Source: Sphingosinicella soli (GTDB taxonomy: Bacteria > Pseudomonadota > Alphaproteobacteria > Sphingomonadales > Sphingomonadaceae). Taken from it: DNA of 64,000 nt. Location: assembly GCF_014199685.1 (NCBI RefSeq), contig NZ_JACHNZ010000012.1:1-64000 (forward strand). Direction: 5' to 3'. How positions within the stretch are numbered: position 1 is the stretch's first letter; each line of letters starts with the position of its first letter. The notes under the pieces were generated by a model. It was not told the DNA's origin, did not search any database, and saw only the letters and a program-made list of their open reading frames with translations. The position numbers and the translations under genes are program-made. Of the stretch, positions 37,783 through 48,085 are shown piece after piece.

Positions 37783-38730
37783 ATGAGCCTCAACGTCGCC
37801 GTCCAGATGGACCCCATCGCGCACATCAACATCGCGGGCGATTCGACCTTCGCGCTGATGCTGAAGGCGCAGGAGCGCGGCTACACGATGTGGCATTATC
37901 TCGCCGATGAGCTTTCCTGGCGCGGCGGCCGCGTGATCGCCCATGCGCGGCCGGTTTCGGTGCGCGCCGTCGCGGGCGACCATTATACGCTGGGCGAAGC
38001 GCGCGATCTCGATCTGGGCAGCGATGTCGATGTCGTGCTGATGCGGCAGGATCCGCCGTTCGATATCGGCTACATCACCGCCACGCACCTGCTCGAAATG
38101 CTCGACGGCGAAACGCTGGTGGTGAACAACCCGCGCGAGGTGCGCAACGCCCCTGAAAAGCTGTTCGTCACCCAGTTCGCCGATCTGATGCCGCCGACGC
38201 TCATCACGCGGCGGCTCGAGGAGGTGCTGGCGTTCCGCCGCCGCTACGGCGCGATCGTCATCAAGCCGCTGCACGGCAACGCCGGTGCCGCCGTGTTCAA
38301 GCTGGGCGAGGACGACGGCAACCTGCCCGCGCTCGTCGAGCTGTTCTCGAGCGTGTGGCGAGAGCCGTTCATGGTGCAGCGCTTCCTTCCCAAGGTAAGC
38401 GACGGCGACAAGCGCATCGTTCTGGTGGACGGCAAGGTGGCGGGCGCCATCAACCGCCTGCCCAAGGCCGGCGAGATCCGGTCCAACCTGGCGGCGGGCG
38501 GCAATGCGGCGAAAACGCTGCTCACCGCGCGCGAAGAGGAAATCTGCGCGCGACTGGCGCCCGAGCTGGAACGGCGCGGGCTGCTTTTCGTCGGAATCGA
38601 CGTGATCGACGGCTATCTCACCGAGATCAACGTCACCTCGCCCACCGGCATCGTCGCCATCGACCGCTTCAACGGCACCGACACGGCAGGAATGATCTGG
38701 GATGCGATTTTGAGGAGGCTCGACCGCTGA
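37783..38730 (+). CDS. gshB: Glutathione synthetase
   Basis: A 315-residue ATP-grasp enzyme that joins gamma-glutamylcysteine and glycine. VAVQMDPIAHINIAGDSTFALM near the N-terminus, VVNNPREVRNAPEKLF, IVIKPLHGNAGAAVFKLG and EINVTSPTGI near the C-terminus are typical. The start at 37783 has an AAGGGA site. A DedA-type gene follows after 1 bp. Confidence 0.97.
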   Translation: MSLNVAVQMDPIAHINIAGDSTFALMLKAQERGYTMWHYLADELSWRGGRVIAHARPVSVRAVAGDHYTLGEARDLDLGSDVDVVLMRQDPPFDIGYITATHLLEMLDGETLVVNNPREVRNAPEKLFVTQFADLMPPTLITRRLEEVLAFRRRYGAIVIKPLHGNAGAAVFKLGEDDGNLPALVELFSSVWREPFMVQRFLPKVSDGDKRIVLVDGKVAGAINRLPKAGEIRSNLAAGGNAAKTLLTAREEEICARLAPELERRGLLFVGIDVIDGYLTEINVTSPTGIVAIDRFNGTDTAGMIWDAILRRLDR

Positions 38731-38731
38731 T

Positions 38732-39331
38732 ATGGGTGAATGGGTACAACAGCTGATCGCCGAGACCGGCTATCTCGGCATCGCCTTCCTGATGTTTCTC
38801 GAGACGGTGTTTCCGCCGATCCCGAGCGAAATCATCATGTCGTTCGCAGGGCTGGAAGCCGCGAAGGGGGCGTTCAGCCTGGTCGGCGCGATCATCGCGG
38901 GAACGACGGGCGCGATGTTCGGCAACATCTTCTGGTATCTGCTCGCCAAGCAGATAGGCATCCACCGCTTCGATCCCATCGTCCGGCGCTTCGGCCGCTG
39001 GCTGACCGTCAGCATCGGCGACATCGAGAAGGCGCACAAATGGTTCGACCAGCACGGCGCGGCCTTCGTGCTGTTCGGGCGCATGTTGCCGACGCTGCGC
39101 TCGCTCGTCTCCGTGCCCGCAGGCTTCATGGAAATGAACTTCCGGCGCTTTGTGATCTATTCGACCATCGGCACCGCGGGATGGACGACGCTGCTCGCGG
39201 TCACGGGCTATAAGCTCGGGCAGGATTATGCCGAGATCGAAGCCTATGTCGGGCCGGTCGGCACTGCCGTGATCGTGGTGTGCCTGGCGGGCTATGTGTG
39301 GCGCGTCATCACCTGGAAGCCGCACGCCTAA
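38732..39331 (+). CDS. DedA family membrane protein
   Basis: A 199-residue polytopic membrane protein. FLMFLETVFPPIPSEIIMSFAG near the N-terminus and FGRMLPTLRSLVSVPAGFMEM in the middle are DedA (SNARE-associated) signatures; residues such as E and R in them are needed for lipid scrambling or undecaprenyl-phosphate handling in relatives. It starts 1 bp after gshB and its stop codon overlaps the xerC stop on the other strand by 3 nt. Confidence 0.92.
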   Translation: MGEWVQQLIAETGYLGIAFLMFLETVFPPIPSEIIMSFAGLEAAKGAFSLVGAIIAGTTGAMFGNIFWYLLAKQIGIHRFDPIVRRFGRWLTVSIGDIEKAHKWFDQHGAAFVLFGRMLPTLRSLVSVPAGFMEMNFRRFVIYSTIGTAGWTTLLAVTGYKLGQDYAEIEAYVGPVGTAVIVVCLAGYVWRVITWKPHA

Positions 39332-40272
39332 GCGCGCGGATGCGCGTGCCGGTAAACATCGAGCAGGCGCGCCGCGTCGACCTCCGTATAGACCTGCGTG
39401 GATGACAGGCTGGCGTGGCCGAGCAGTTCCTGAATCGCGCGCAGATCCGCGCCCCGCGCAAGCAGATGCGTCGCGAAACTGTGGCGCAGCGCGTGCGGGG
39501 TTGCGGACGGCGGCAGGCCGAGCGCGGCGCGCACGGCGCGCATCGCAGCGCGGATCATGCCCGGCGACAGCGCGCTGCCCTTCGCGCCCCGGAACAGCGG
39601 CGTGCCCGGCGCGGGGCTGAACGGCGCCAGTTCGAGATAGGCTTCGATCGCCTCGCGCACCCTGGGCAGCACGGGCACGACGCGTGTTTTTCCGCGCTTG
39701 CCCGTCACGGTGATCGCCGCGCCGATCGGCAGCACGTCGCCGGTGAGCGACAGCGCCTCGGCGATGCGCAGGCCCGAGCCGTAGAGCAGCAGCAGCACCG
39801 CCGTATCGCGCGCGCCGATCCACGGCTCGCGCGCCGCATCTCCGGCGAGATCGGCGACACCGGCGGCGTCAGCCGGCGCGAGCGGGCGCGGCACGCGCTT
39901 TTTCAGGCGCGGCGAGGCCAGCCCCGCGATCGCCTTGCAATCGATGCCGCGATGCTTTCGCGCCCAGCGAAAGAAGCTCCTGAGCGACGCCACCTCGCGC
40001 GCGACCGAGGCGTTCGCCAGCCCTTCGGCGCGGCGGTGCGCGAGATAGGCGCGGAGGTCGGCGAGGCTGAGCGCGGCAAGCGCGGCATCGTCGACAGGGC
40101 CACCGAGGTGCCCGCCCAGGAAATGGACGAAGCCGTTCAGGCTCGTCTGATAGGCGCGGAGCGTGTGCGCGGAGCGGCGCTCGGCAGCTTCGAGGTGGCC
40201 GAGCCATTCCGCGACGCGGGCGTGCGCGGGCTGGTTCAGCGCACGCGGGTCTAGGGCTCGATCTGCATCCAC
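39328..40272 (-). CDS. xerC: Tyrosine recombinase XerC
   Basis: A 314-residue recombinase. An N-terminal SAM-like core-binding domain (about 1-95) is followed by the catalytic domain with Arg in GSGLRIAEAL, Lys in KRGKTR, HALRH, His in LLGHASLSS and the Tyr nucleophile in TQVYTEV. It resolves chromosome dimers with XerD at dif. I start it at the GTG at 40272, inside the 3' end of the DUF484 gene, because no later start keeps the N-terminal domain. The DUF484 partner gene is the usual neighbour of xerC. Confidence 0.88.
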   Translation of the reverse strand: MDADRALDPRALNQPAHARVAEWLGHLEAAERRSAHTLRAYQTSLNGFVHFLGGHLGGPVDDAALAALSLADLRAYLAHRRAEGLANASVAREVASLRSFFRWARKHRGIDCKAIAGLASPRLKKRVPRPLAPADAAGVADLAGDAAREPWIGARDTAVLLLLYGSGLRIAEALSLTGDVLPIGAAITVTGKRGKTRVVPVLPRVREAIEAYLELAPFSPAPGTPLFRGAKGSALSPGMIRAAMRAVRAALGLPPSATPHALRHSFATHLLARGADLRAIQELLGHASLSSTQVYTEVDAARLLDVYRHAHPRA

Positions 40273-40814
40273 CGCGCGATCATGCGCGAAACCACGTCGC
40301 CGAGGAAGGCGAGAAGCTCGCTGCCGTGATAGTCGCCGAAATTGTGAGGCGCGCGCGAACCCAGCGCAATGATGCCGGTGGGCGCGGGCGGCGTGGGGCG
40401 CAGCGCGATCAAAGCCTCGGAGCGGATGAGATCGGCGGCGGGGCCGAACACGGGCGCGCCGTGCTTGACGCTGCGCGCCTGCCCCACGGGAAGCAGATGG
40501 CACCACAGCTCGACCTGCTCGGGATCGATGAACTGCACGCCGCTGGCGCTCGCCCTGATGCCCTGCCCGCTGGTGGTGAGGCCCATTCCGATCGCATCGA
40601 CGCGCAGGATATCCACCCAATCCTGCGTGACCACATGGATGAGATGTTCGAAGCTGCTTGCATCGAGCGCGGCGAGCGCGGCGGCGTGAATCTGCTGCAC
40701 GGCACCGGCATGACCGCGCGCATAGGCGAGCAGATCGCTGTTCGCCTCGCCGAGCGCGGCGACACGGGTGCGCAGGCGAACGAGCGCTTCGGACTGGAAA
40801 TCGAGAACAGCCAT
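40251..40814 (-). CDS. DUF484 family protein
   Basis: A 187-residue protein. An N-terminal helical region (LVRLRTRVAALGEANSDLLAYAR) is followed by a GAF-like domain (HLIHVVTQDWVDILRVDAIGMGL through the GSRAPHNFGDYHGSELLAFLG block). Function is unknown, but it is commonly located directly upstream of xerC, here with a 22-nt overlap. I use the ATG at 40814; the open frame extends further upstream into repeat sequence. Confidence 0.88.
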   Translation of the reverse strand: MAVLDFQSEALVRLRTRVAALGEANSDLLAYARGHAGAVQQIHAAALAALDASSFEHLIHVVTQDWVDILRVDAIGMGLTTSGQGIRASASGVQFIDPEQVELWCHLLPVGQARSVKHGAPVFGPAADLIRSEALIALRPTPPAPTGIIALGSRAPHNFGDYHGSELLAFLGDVVSRMIARWMQIEP

Positions 40815-40870
40815 GGCCACAACCCTATCGCGGACATGGTTAAGAGAAGCTGAGCGGCGGGGGAGCCCTT

Positions 40871-40964
40871 TCCTCCTCGCCACTTCAGGGGAGGGGTCTA
40901 TCCTCAAACGCTGCGCCGGGGGGGACCGCCCCACCCCAACCCCTCCCCTGAAGAGGAGGGGCTT
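40871..40964. repeat. Intergenic inverted repeat of the CTTCAGGGGAGGGG family
   Basis: CCTCCTCGCCACTTCAGGGG (from 40872) faces CCCCTCCCCTGAAGAGGAGG (to about 40960). The same arms occur twice in the 23.3-23.8 kb duplication. It lies between the starts and ends of DUF484 and the aldolase gene and would form a long GC-rich hairpin. Confidence 0.85.
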
Positions 40965-40967
40965 CGG

Positions 40968-41621
40968 TTAGAGGATGGACTGGCCGGTCTTTTCCCAGTC
41001 GGCGAGGAAGCCGGCGATGCCTTTTTCGGTGAGCACGTGATTGAACAGCGCGCGGATCACCGCCGGGGGGGCCGTCATCACGTCCGCGCCGATCTTCGCC
41101 GATTCGAGCACGTGGATGGGGTGACGGACGCTGGCGACGAGGATCTCGGTCGCATAATCATAGTTGTCGTAGATGAGGCGAATGTCGCTGATGAGCTGCA
41201 TGCCGTCGGCGCCGTTGTCGTCGTGACGGCCGACGAACGGCGAAATAAAGGTCGCCCCCGCCTTCGCCGCGAGCAGCGCCTGATTCGCCGAGAAGCAGAG
41301 CGTGACGTTGACCATCGTGCCGTCGCGCGTCAGCGCCTTGCAGGTCTTGAGGCCGTCGATGGTGAGCGGCACCTTGATCGCGATGTTGTCCGCGACCTTC
41401 CGGAGAACCTCGGCCTCCTTCATCATCGTTTCGTGATCGAGCGCGACGACTTCGGCGGAAACCGGGCCTTCGACGATCTTGCAGATTTCGGTCACGACCT
41501 CGACGAAGCCACGCCCGGACTTGTGGATCAGCGACGGGTTCGTCGTTACGCCGTCGAGAAGGCCCGTGGCGGCGAGGTCTGCGATTTCCCTGGTATCGGC
41601 GGTATCGACGAAGAATTTCAT
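40968..41621 (-). CDS. fsa: Fructose-6-phosphate aldolase / transaldolase family protein
   Basis: A 217-residue protein of the small (FSA/TalC/MipB) transaldolase class. [25 protein letters not shown] is the N-terminal signature. The Schiff-base Lys lies in NIAIKVPLT at about residue 86. The family includes fructose-6-phosphate aldolases and short transaldolases, and sequence alone does not decide which activity. It is transcribed towards the 40.9-kb repeat. Confidence 0.9.
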   Translation of the reverse strand: MKFFVDTADTREIADLAATGLLDGVTTNPSLIHKSGRGFVEVVTEICKIVEGPVSAEVVALDHETMMKEAEVLRKVADNIAIKVPLTIDGLKTCKALTRDGTMVNVTLCFSANQALLAAKAGATFISPFVGRHDDNGADGMQLISDIRLIYDNYDYATEILVASVRHPIHVLESAKIGADVMTAPPAVIRALFNHVLTEKGIAGFLADWEKTGQSIL

Positions 41622-41730
41622 GGCGGGGGCTTTCGGAGCTGGAGCGTTTCAACAGCCCTTAGCGATACGAATCGCTTGGCGTCCATAGCGCGGCTTTGCC
41701 TTCGCGGGCGCGCGCTTACATAAGAGCGCG

Positions 41731-43914
41731 ATGCCTGCCCCCCGTCCCGCTTCCCGTCTGCGCGTTCTCACCCGCAACGCCGCGCTCGGCCCGCTCGACT
41801 ACCGCGCGCCCGCCGAAGGCGTGCCGGTGGGCAGCGTGGTGCGCGTGCCGCTGGGGCCGCGCGAGCTGCACGGCGTGGTGTGGGAGGCGGAGAGCCTGCC
41901 GGCGGGCGAGGTTGCCGACGCCAAGCTGCGGGCGATCCTGGGCCCCGCGCCGGTGCCGCCGATCCCCGCGAGCGTGCGGCGGCTCGTCGAGTGGGTGGCG
42001 GCCTATTATCTGGTGCCGCCCGCCGCCGTGCTGCGCATGGTGCTGTCGGTCCCCGCCGCGCTCGACGGCGCGCGCACCGTCACCGAATACCGCGTTTCGG
42101 GCCAGCTTCCCGAACGGATGACCGAGAAGCGCGAGGCGGCGCTTTCCACGCTCGGGCACGCGCAGGGGCTGGTGCGCGAACTTGCCGAATGGTCGGGCGT
42201 GTCGGACGCGGTGATTCGCGGGCTGATCTCGGCGGGCGCGATCGAGCCGGTGACTGTGTCGGTGGACCGTACGCCGCCGCTGCCCGACCCCGCGTTCGAC
42301 CCGCCAACGCTGGAGCCGGAACAGGCGGCGGCGGCAGCGGCGCTGGTCGAGGCCGTCCACGCGCACGACTTCGCGCCGTTCCTGCTCGACGGCGTGACGG
42401 GCTCCGGCAAGACCGAGACCTATCTGGAAGCGGTCGCCGCCGCGCTGGAGGAGGGCGGACAGGCGCTCGTGCTGCTGCCCGAGATCGCGCTGACCGAGCC
42501 GTTCCTGCGCCGCTTCGAAGCGCGCTTCGGCTGCAAGCCGGTGCAGTGGCACAGCGACCTGCGTGCCTCCGAGCGCCGCACCGCGTGGCGGGCGGCGGCG
42601 AGCGGCGCGGCGAAGGTGGTGGTGGGGGCGCGCTCCGCGCTGTTCCTGCCCTACCCGGACCTGCGGCTGATCGTGGTGGACGAGGCGCACGAGACGAGCT
42701 TCAAGCAGGAAGACGGCGTGCCCTATCATGCGCGCGATGTCGCGGTGATGCGCGCGCAGATCGAGGCGATCCCCATCGTGCTCGCCACCGCGACGCCCGC
42801 GATCGAGACGCTGGCACAGGTGACGCGCGGCCGCTACCGCCACCTTGAACTGCCCAGCCGCTACGGCGGCGCGCAGATGCCCGGCATCGAGGCGATCGAC
42901 CTTCGCGTCACCCAGCCCGAGGCAGGCCGCTGGCTGGCGCCGCCGCTCGTCGAGGCGATGAAGACGACGCTGGCGCGCGGCGAACAATCGCTGCTGTTCC
43001 TCAACCGGCGCGGCTATGCGCCGCTGACGCTGTGCCGCCACTGCGGCACGCGCATCGAGTGCCCGAACTGCACGGCGTGGATGGTGGAACACCGGCTGGT
43101 GAAGCGGCTGCAATGCCACCACTGCGGGCTGGTGGAGGCAGTGCCCGACGCCTGCCCCGAGTGCGGCGAGGAACACAGCCTCGTCGCCTGCGGGCCGGGC
43201 GTGGAGCGTATCGCCGAAGAGGTCTCCGCGCTGTTCCCGGACGCGAACGTCGCGCTTGTCACCTCGGACACGATCCACTCCCCCGCGCAGGCGAAGGCAT
43301 TGGTCGACAGCGCGCTCGCCCGCGAGATCGACATCTTCATCGGCACGCAGCTCATCACCAAGGGCTACCACTTCCCCGAACTGACGCTCGTGGGCGTCGT
43401 CGACGCGGACCTTGCGCTGAAGGGCGGCGATCTTCGCGCGGGCGAGCGCAGTTTCCAGCAGATCAGCCAGGTGGCGGGGCGCGCGGGGCGCGGCGAAAAG
43501 CCGGGGCACGTCTATATCCAGACGCACCAGCCCGAAGCGCCCGTGCTCGCCGCGCTCGTCGCCGGGGACGCGCCGGGTTTCTATGCCGCCGAGACCAAAG
43601 CGCGCCGCGCCGCCGCGATGCCGCCGTTCGGGCGGCTGGCCGCGATCATCGTTTCCGGGCCGGACGAGGCGCAGGTGGCGGCGACAGCGCGCGCGATCGG
43701 CCGCGCCGCGCCCACGGGCATCGACGGCCTCACCATCCTTGGCCCCGCGCCCGCCCCGCTGTCGCTGCTGCGCGGACGCTTCCGGCACCGGCTGCTGGTC
43801 CACGCGGCGCGGCGGGCGGACGTGCAGGGGCTGATCGCGGACTGGCTCACGCGCGTAGAGGTGAATAGAAACGTGCGCGTAACGGTCGATATAGACCCCT
43901 ACAGCTTCGTGTGA
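41731..43914 (+). CDS. priA: Primosomal protein N' (helicase PriA)
   Basis: A 727-residue superfamily 2 helicase. The N-terminal DNA-binding region precedes the helicase core, with Walker A in GVTGSGKTE and a DEAH box in VVDEAHE. The zinc-binding Cys cluster (CRHCGTRIECPNC, then CHHCGLVEAVPDACPECG) interrupts the core, as expected. It restarts stalled replication forks. The ATG at 41731 begins the conserved PAPRPASRLRVL region. Confidence 0.97.
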   Translation: MPAPRPASRLRVLTRNAALGPLDYRAPAEGVPVGSVVRVPLGPRELHGVVWEAESLPAGEVADAKLRAILGPAPVPPIPASVRRLVEWVAAYYLVPPAAVLRMVLSVPAALDGARTVTEYRVSGQLPERMTEKREAALSTLGHAQGLVRELAEWSGVSDAVIRGLISAGAIEPVTVSVDRTPPLPDPAFDPPTLEPEQAAAAAALVEAVHAHDFAPFLLDGVTGSGKTETYLEAVAAALEEGGQALVLLPEIALTEPFLRRFEARFGCKPVQWHSDLRASERRTAWRAAASGAAKVVVGARSALFLPYPDLRLIVVDEAHETSFKQEDGVPYHARDVAVMRAQIEAIPIVLATATPAIETLAQVTRGRYRHLELPSRYGGAQMPGIEAIDLRVTQPEAGRWLAPPLVEAMKTTLARGEQSLLFLNRRGYAPLTLCRHCGTRIECPNCTAWMVEHRLVKRLQCHHCGLVEAVPDACPECGEEHSLVACGPGVERIAEEVSALFPDANVALVTSDTIHSPAQAKALVDSALAREIDIFIGTQLITKGYHFPELTLVGVVDADLALKGGDLRAGERSFQQISQVAGRAGRGEKPGHVYIQTHQPEAPVLAALVAGDAPGFYAAETKARRAAAMPPFGRLAAIIVSGPDEAQVAATARAIGRAAPTGIDGLTILGPAPAPLSLLRGRFRHRLLVHAARRADVQGLIADWLTRVEVNRNVRVTVDIDPYSFV

Positions 43915-43933
43915 AGCGCGCTATATTGAGCGC

Positions 43934-44428
43934 ATGCGACGCCGCGAACTTTTGGGATTCGGCGCGGGCCTGCTGGGCGCGGGGCTTGCCGCGCGCTGGG
44001 CGTTCGCCCGGGGCGAACCGCCGGCCGGAACCTTCGAAATCCGCTACAGCGACGCGGAATGGAAGCGCCGCCTGACGGGCAGGCAATATTACATCCTTCG
44101 CGAATCGGGCACCGAGCGGCCGGGCACGAGTCCGCTGCTGAAGGAAAAGCGCAAAGGCGTGTTCGCCTGCGCGGGCTGCGCGCTGCCGCTTTACCGCTCC
44201 GCCGACAAGTACGACAGCGGCACCGGCTGGCCGAGCTTCACACGCCCGCTGAAGGACGCCGTGGGCACGGCGCGCGACGTCACCCTCGGGATGGTGCGCA
44301 CGGAAGTTCACTGCCGCCGCTGCGGCGGGCATCTGGGACACGTCTTCAACGACGGCCCGCCGCCCACCGGCAAACGGCACTGCATCAACGGCGACGCGCT
44401 CGATTTCGTCCCCGCCGGGAGCGCATGA
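43934..44428 (+). CDS. msrB: Peptide-methionine (R)-S-oxide reductase, exported by a Tat-like signal
   Basis: A 164-residue MsrB with a twin-arginine-like leader: RRRELLGFGAGLLGAGLA, with cleavage probably near RAFARG. The mature domain has the two zinc-binding CxxC pairs (CAGCALPLY and CRRCGGHLGH) and the catalytic Cys in KRHCINGDALDF. It would repair R-sulfoxides of methionine in periplasmic proteins. It is the first of three Msr genes, followed 10 bp later by a second MsrB without a leader. Confidence 0.92.
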   Translation: MRRRELLGFGAGLLGAGLAARWAFARGEPPAGTFEIRYSDAEWKRRLTGRQYYILRESGTERPGTSPLLKEKRKGVFACAGCALPLYRSADKYDSGTGWPSFTRPLKDAVGTARDVTLGMVRTEVHCRRCGGHLGHVFNDGPPPTGKRHCINGDALDFVPAGSA

Positions 44429-44438
44429 CAGGAAGACC

Positions 44439-44831
44439 ATGGACACGTCACTGACCGAGACCGAATGGAAGGCGCGCCTGACATCCGAACAATATCGCGT
44501 CCTGCGCGAGGCCGGAACCGAGCGGCCGTGGTCCAGCCCGCTGAACGGAGAGAAGCGCGAGGGCGCGTTCGTCTGCGCGGGCTGCGGCGCGGTGCTTTAC
44601 CGTTCCGCCGACAAGTTCGACAGCGGCTGCGGCTGGCCGAGCTTCACGCGCGCGAACGGCGAGATCATCGAGCGTCCCGACCATAGCCACGGCATGACCC
44701 GCACCGAGCTGCTGTGCGGCAACTGCGGCGGGCACCTGGGCCATGTGTTCGACGACGGCCCCCTGCCCACCGGCAAGCGCCACTGCATCAATGGCGTGTC
44801 GCTGGCGTTCGAGCCCGAAAGCCCGGAATGA
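44439..44831 (+). CDS. msrB: Peptide-methionine (R)-S-oxide reductase, cytoplasmic
   Basis: A 130-residue MsrB lacking any leader. It carries CAGCGAVLYRSADKFDSGCGWPS, CGNCGGHLGHVFDDG and catalytic CINGVSLAF. It is clearly related to the exported copy just upstream, and the two probably arose by duplication. Its stop overlaps the msrA ATG (ATGA), so the pair is likely co-translated. Confidence 0.94.
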   Translation: MDTSLTETEWKARLTSEQYRVLREAGTERPWSSPLNGEKREGAFVCAGCGAVLYRSADKFDSGCGWPSFTRANGEIIERPDHSHGMTRTELLCGNCGGHLGHVFDDGPLPTGKRHCINGVSLAFEPESPE

Positions 44832-45403
44832 AACGCGCCGCCGCGCTGGCGCTGATCGTCGCCGCCGGATTCGCGCCTGCGGAAAGCCCGCGGCGCGCGG
44901 AGGCGATTTTCGCGATGGGCTGCTTCTGGTCGGCCGAAGCCGCGATGGAAAAGCAGCCCGGCGTGATAACCGCGGTTTCCGGCTTCGCGGGCGGGCATGT
45001 GAAGAACCCCACTTACAGGCAGGTCACGCGGGGCGGCACCGGCCACCTGGAGGCCGTGCGCGTCGTCTACGATCCGCGCAGGACGAGCTACGCAAAGCTG
45101 CTCGACGCCTTCTGGCACAACATCGATCCGTTCGATCCGGCAGGCCAGTTCTGCGACAAGGGCGCGGCCTATCAGACCGCCGTTTTCGCCGCAAACGCCG
45201 ACCAGCGCACGCTGGCGGAAGGCGACAAGGCGCGAATCGGCAAGCGGTTCGGCAAGCGCGTCGCGACCGACATTCGGGGCGCCGCCACGTTCTACCCGGC
45301 GGAGGCTTACCATCAGGACTTCGCCAAGCGGAACGCGCGGCACTATGGCGCCTATCGTTCGGGCTGCGGGCAGGACCGGCGGCTCAAGGCCATTTGGGGG
45401 TAG
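44828..45403 (+). CDS. msrA: Peptide-methionine (S)-S-oxide reductase MsrA, exported
   Basis: A 191-residue MsrA. A Sec-type signal peptide (MKRAAALALIVAAGFAPA) precedes the catalytic GCFW (Cys at residue 32), and GGHVKNPTYRQV, GHLEAVRVVYDP and GAAYQTAVF are typical. It repairs S-sulfoxides, complementing the MsrB enzymes, and the signal peptide points to the periplasm. The ATG at 44828 lies inside the msrB stop. The convergent gene after it is on the opposite strand. Confidence 0.93.
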   Translation: MKRAAALALIVAAGFAPAESPRRAEAIFAMGCFWSAEAAMEKQPGVITAVSGFAGGHVKNPTYRQVTRGGTGHLEAVRVVYDPRRTSYAKLLDAFWHNIDPFDPAGQFCDKGAAYQTAVFAANADQRTLAEGDKARIGKRFGKRVATDIRGAATFYPAEAYHQDFAKRNARHYGAYRSGCGQDRRLKAIWG

Positions 45404-45410
45404 CACAACC

Positions 45411-45707
45411 TTAGTATTGCACCCGCTCTGCTGCGATCGGGCACCATTTCTCGTCGTATTCGCCGCGTTTGCGGGCAGCGTCGCACTTGCGGCGCGCCTT
45501 GCCGATCCGTTCTTCCTGCTTCCTGATTTCGCGCCCGCGCTTTTCGTCGGCTTCCGACTGGCTGGTGGTCACGGCATCGACACCCGCGCCGACCGCCTTC
45601 ACGGGAAGCGTGACGATATCGACCGCCGTGCGCGCGATGCAGGCCGGAAGCAGCGGCGCGGCCAGCGGCAGGATCAATCGGGGCGAGGCGAATCGGGCGA
45701 AGCGCAC
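45411..45707 (-). CDS. Small lipoprotein-like protein of unknown function
   Basis: About 98 residues. A hydrophobic N-terminus with PLLPACIAR, a lipoprotein-like Cys, is followed by VDIVTLPVKAVGAGVDAV and a highly charged helical tail (TSQSEADEKRGREIRKQEER). Similar proteins with a TTSQSEAD block are common in sphingomonads, but their function is unknown to me. The open frame runs to 45803; the GTG at 45707 is my choice because it starts the hydrophobic segment. The gene ends convergently with msrA, 7 bp away. Confidence 0.6.
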   Translation of the reverse strand: MRFARFASPRLILPLAAPLLPACIARTAVDIVTLPVKAVGAGVDAVTTSQSEADEKRGREIRKQEERIGKARRKCDAARKRGEYDEKWCPIAAERVQY

Positions 45708-45847
45708 AGCAACACATCTCCAGCGGAAGACACACGCATCCTTACGCGCAACCCGATGAACAATCGCGCGGCATCGCGCTTTTTCGGCGCGCATCGGGGG
45801 CATTTCGTCGCGTGCCCGTCGGCCCGTGTTTTCCGCCTCTTGTTGCC

Positions 45848-45876
45848 TTGCAACATGGAGGGGTGCGTGCTAGTCG
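45848..45876 (+). promoter_or_regulatory. Possible promoter of the atp operon
   Basis: TTGCAA (45848-45853), 17 nt, then TAGTCG (45871-45876), about 100 bp before the atpH GTG. It shares the CTAG-like -10 context of the tRNA-Tyr and rplU promoters, but both hexamers are weak matches. Confidence 0.3.
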
Positions 45877-45975
45877 GCCCCCGCCGGTCGTGAAGGGGGT
45901 GCATTCGCGCGCCCTTCGGTTATGCGCAGGCAATTCGACATCCGGGCTTACACCGAACGAGACCCAAGAGGACGC

Positions 45976-46536
45976 GTGGATACAGGCAATACAGGGAGCA
46001 GGGCACACGGACTTTCGGGGCGTTACGCCACCGCATTGTTCGATCTGGCCCGTGACGGGAAAGCGATCGAGGCTGTCGAGGCGAGCCTTGCCTCGGTTCG
46101 CGCGGCGCTTTCCGAATCGGAAGATTTTCGCGGGCTGACGGCATCGCCGCGCATCGCACGCAGCGATGCAGCGAAGGCCGTGGCCGAAGTCGCAAAGGCG
46201 CTGAAGCTCGATCCGCTCACCACGAAATTCCTCGGCGTGCTTGCCGAAAACCGCCGTCTCGGCGCGCTTTCCGCAATCATCCGCGATTATAACGGCCTTG
46301 CCGCCGCCTACCGCGGCGAAGTGACCGCGCAGGTGACGGCGGCACAGGCGCTGACCGCGAAGCAGCAGGATGCGCTCAAGGCAAAGCTGAAATCCGGTCT
46401 CGGTCGCGACGTGGCGCTCGACGTGAGCGTCGATCCCGCCATCCTCGGCGGTCTCGTCGTGCAGATCGGCAGCCGCATGATCGACAGTTCAATCCGTACC
46501 AAGCTTGGCGCGATGGCGCAGGCGATGAAAGGCTAA
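45976..46536 (+). CDS. atpH: ATP synthase F1 subunit delta
   Basis: A 186-residue delta subunit: GLSGRYATALFDLARDGKAIEAVEASL at the start, then LTTKFLGVLAENRRL, and GGLVVQIGSRMIDSSI near the C-terminus. It links F1 to the peripheral stalk. I use the GTG at 45976, behind AAGAGG, instead of the ATG at 45922, since the preceding residues are not delta-like. It opens the F1 operon atpHAGDC; the F0 genes are not here, as usual in alphaproteobacteria. Confidence 0.94.
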   Translation: MDTGNTGSRAHGLSGRYATALFDLARDGKAIEAVEASLASVRAALSESEDFRGLTASPRIARSDAAKAVAEVAKALKLDPLTTKFLGVLAENRRLGALSAIIRDYNGLAAAYRGEVTAQVTAAQALTAKQQDALKAKLKSGLGRDVALDVSVDPAILGGLVVQIGSRMIDSSIRTKLGAMAQAMKG

Positions 46537-48072
<1,536 letters not shown>

Positions 48073-48085
48073 GGCCGACACCTAG

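Noticed and set aside
39328-40272. Tyrosine recombinase considered as a mobile-element integrase
   Set aside because: It is XerC: the DUF484 neighbour, length and context are housekeeping, and no attachment site or phage gene is near. The tRNA-Tyr gene at 9.1 kb also shows no 3' duplication or integrase.
41716-43803. A 695-codon minus-strand frame
   Set aside because: Antisense to priA with Arg/Gln-rich shadow sequence.
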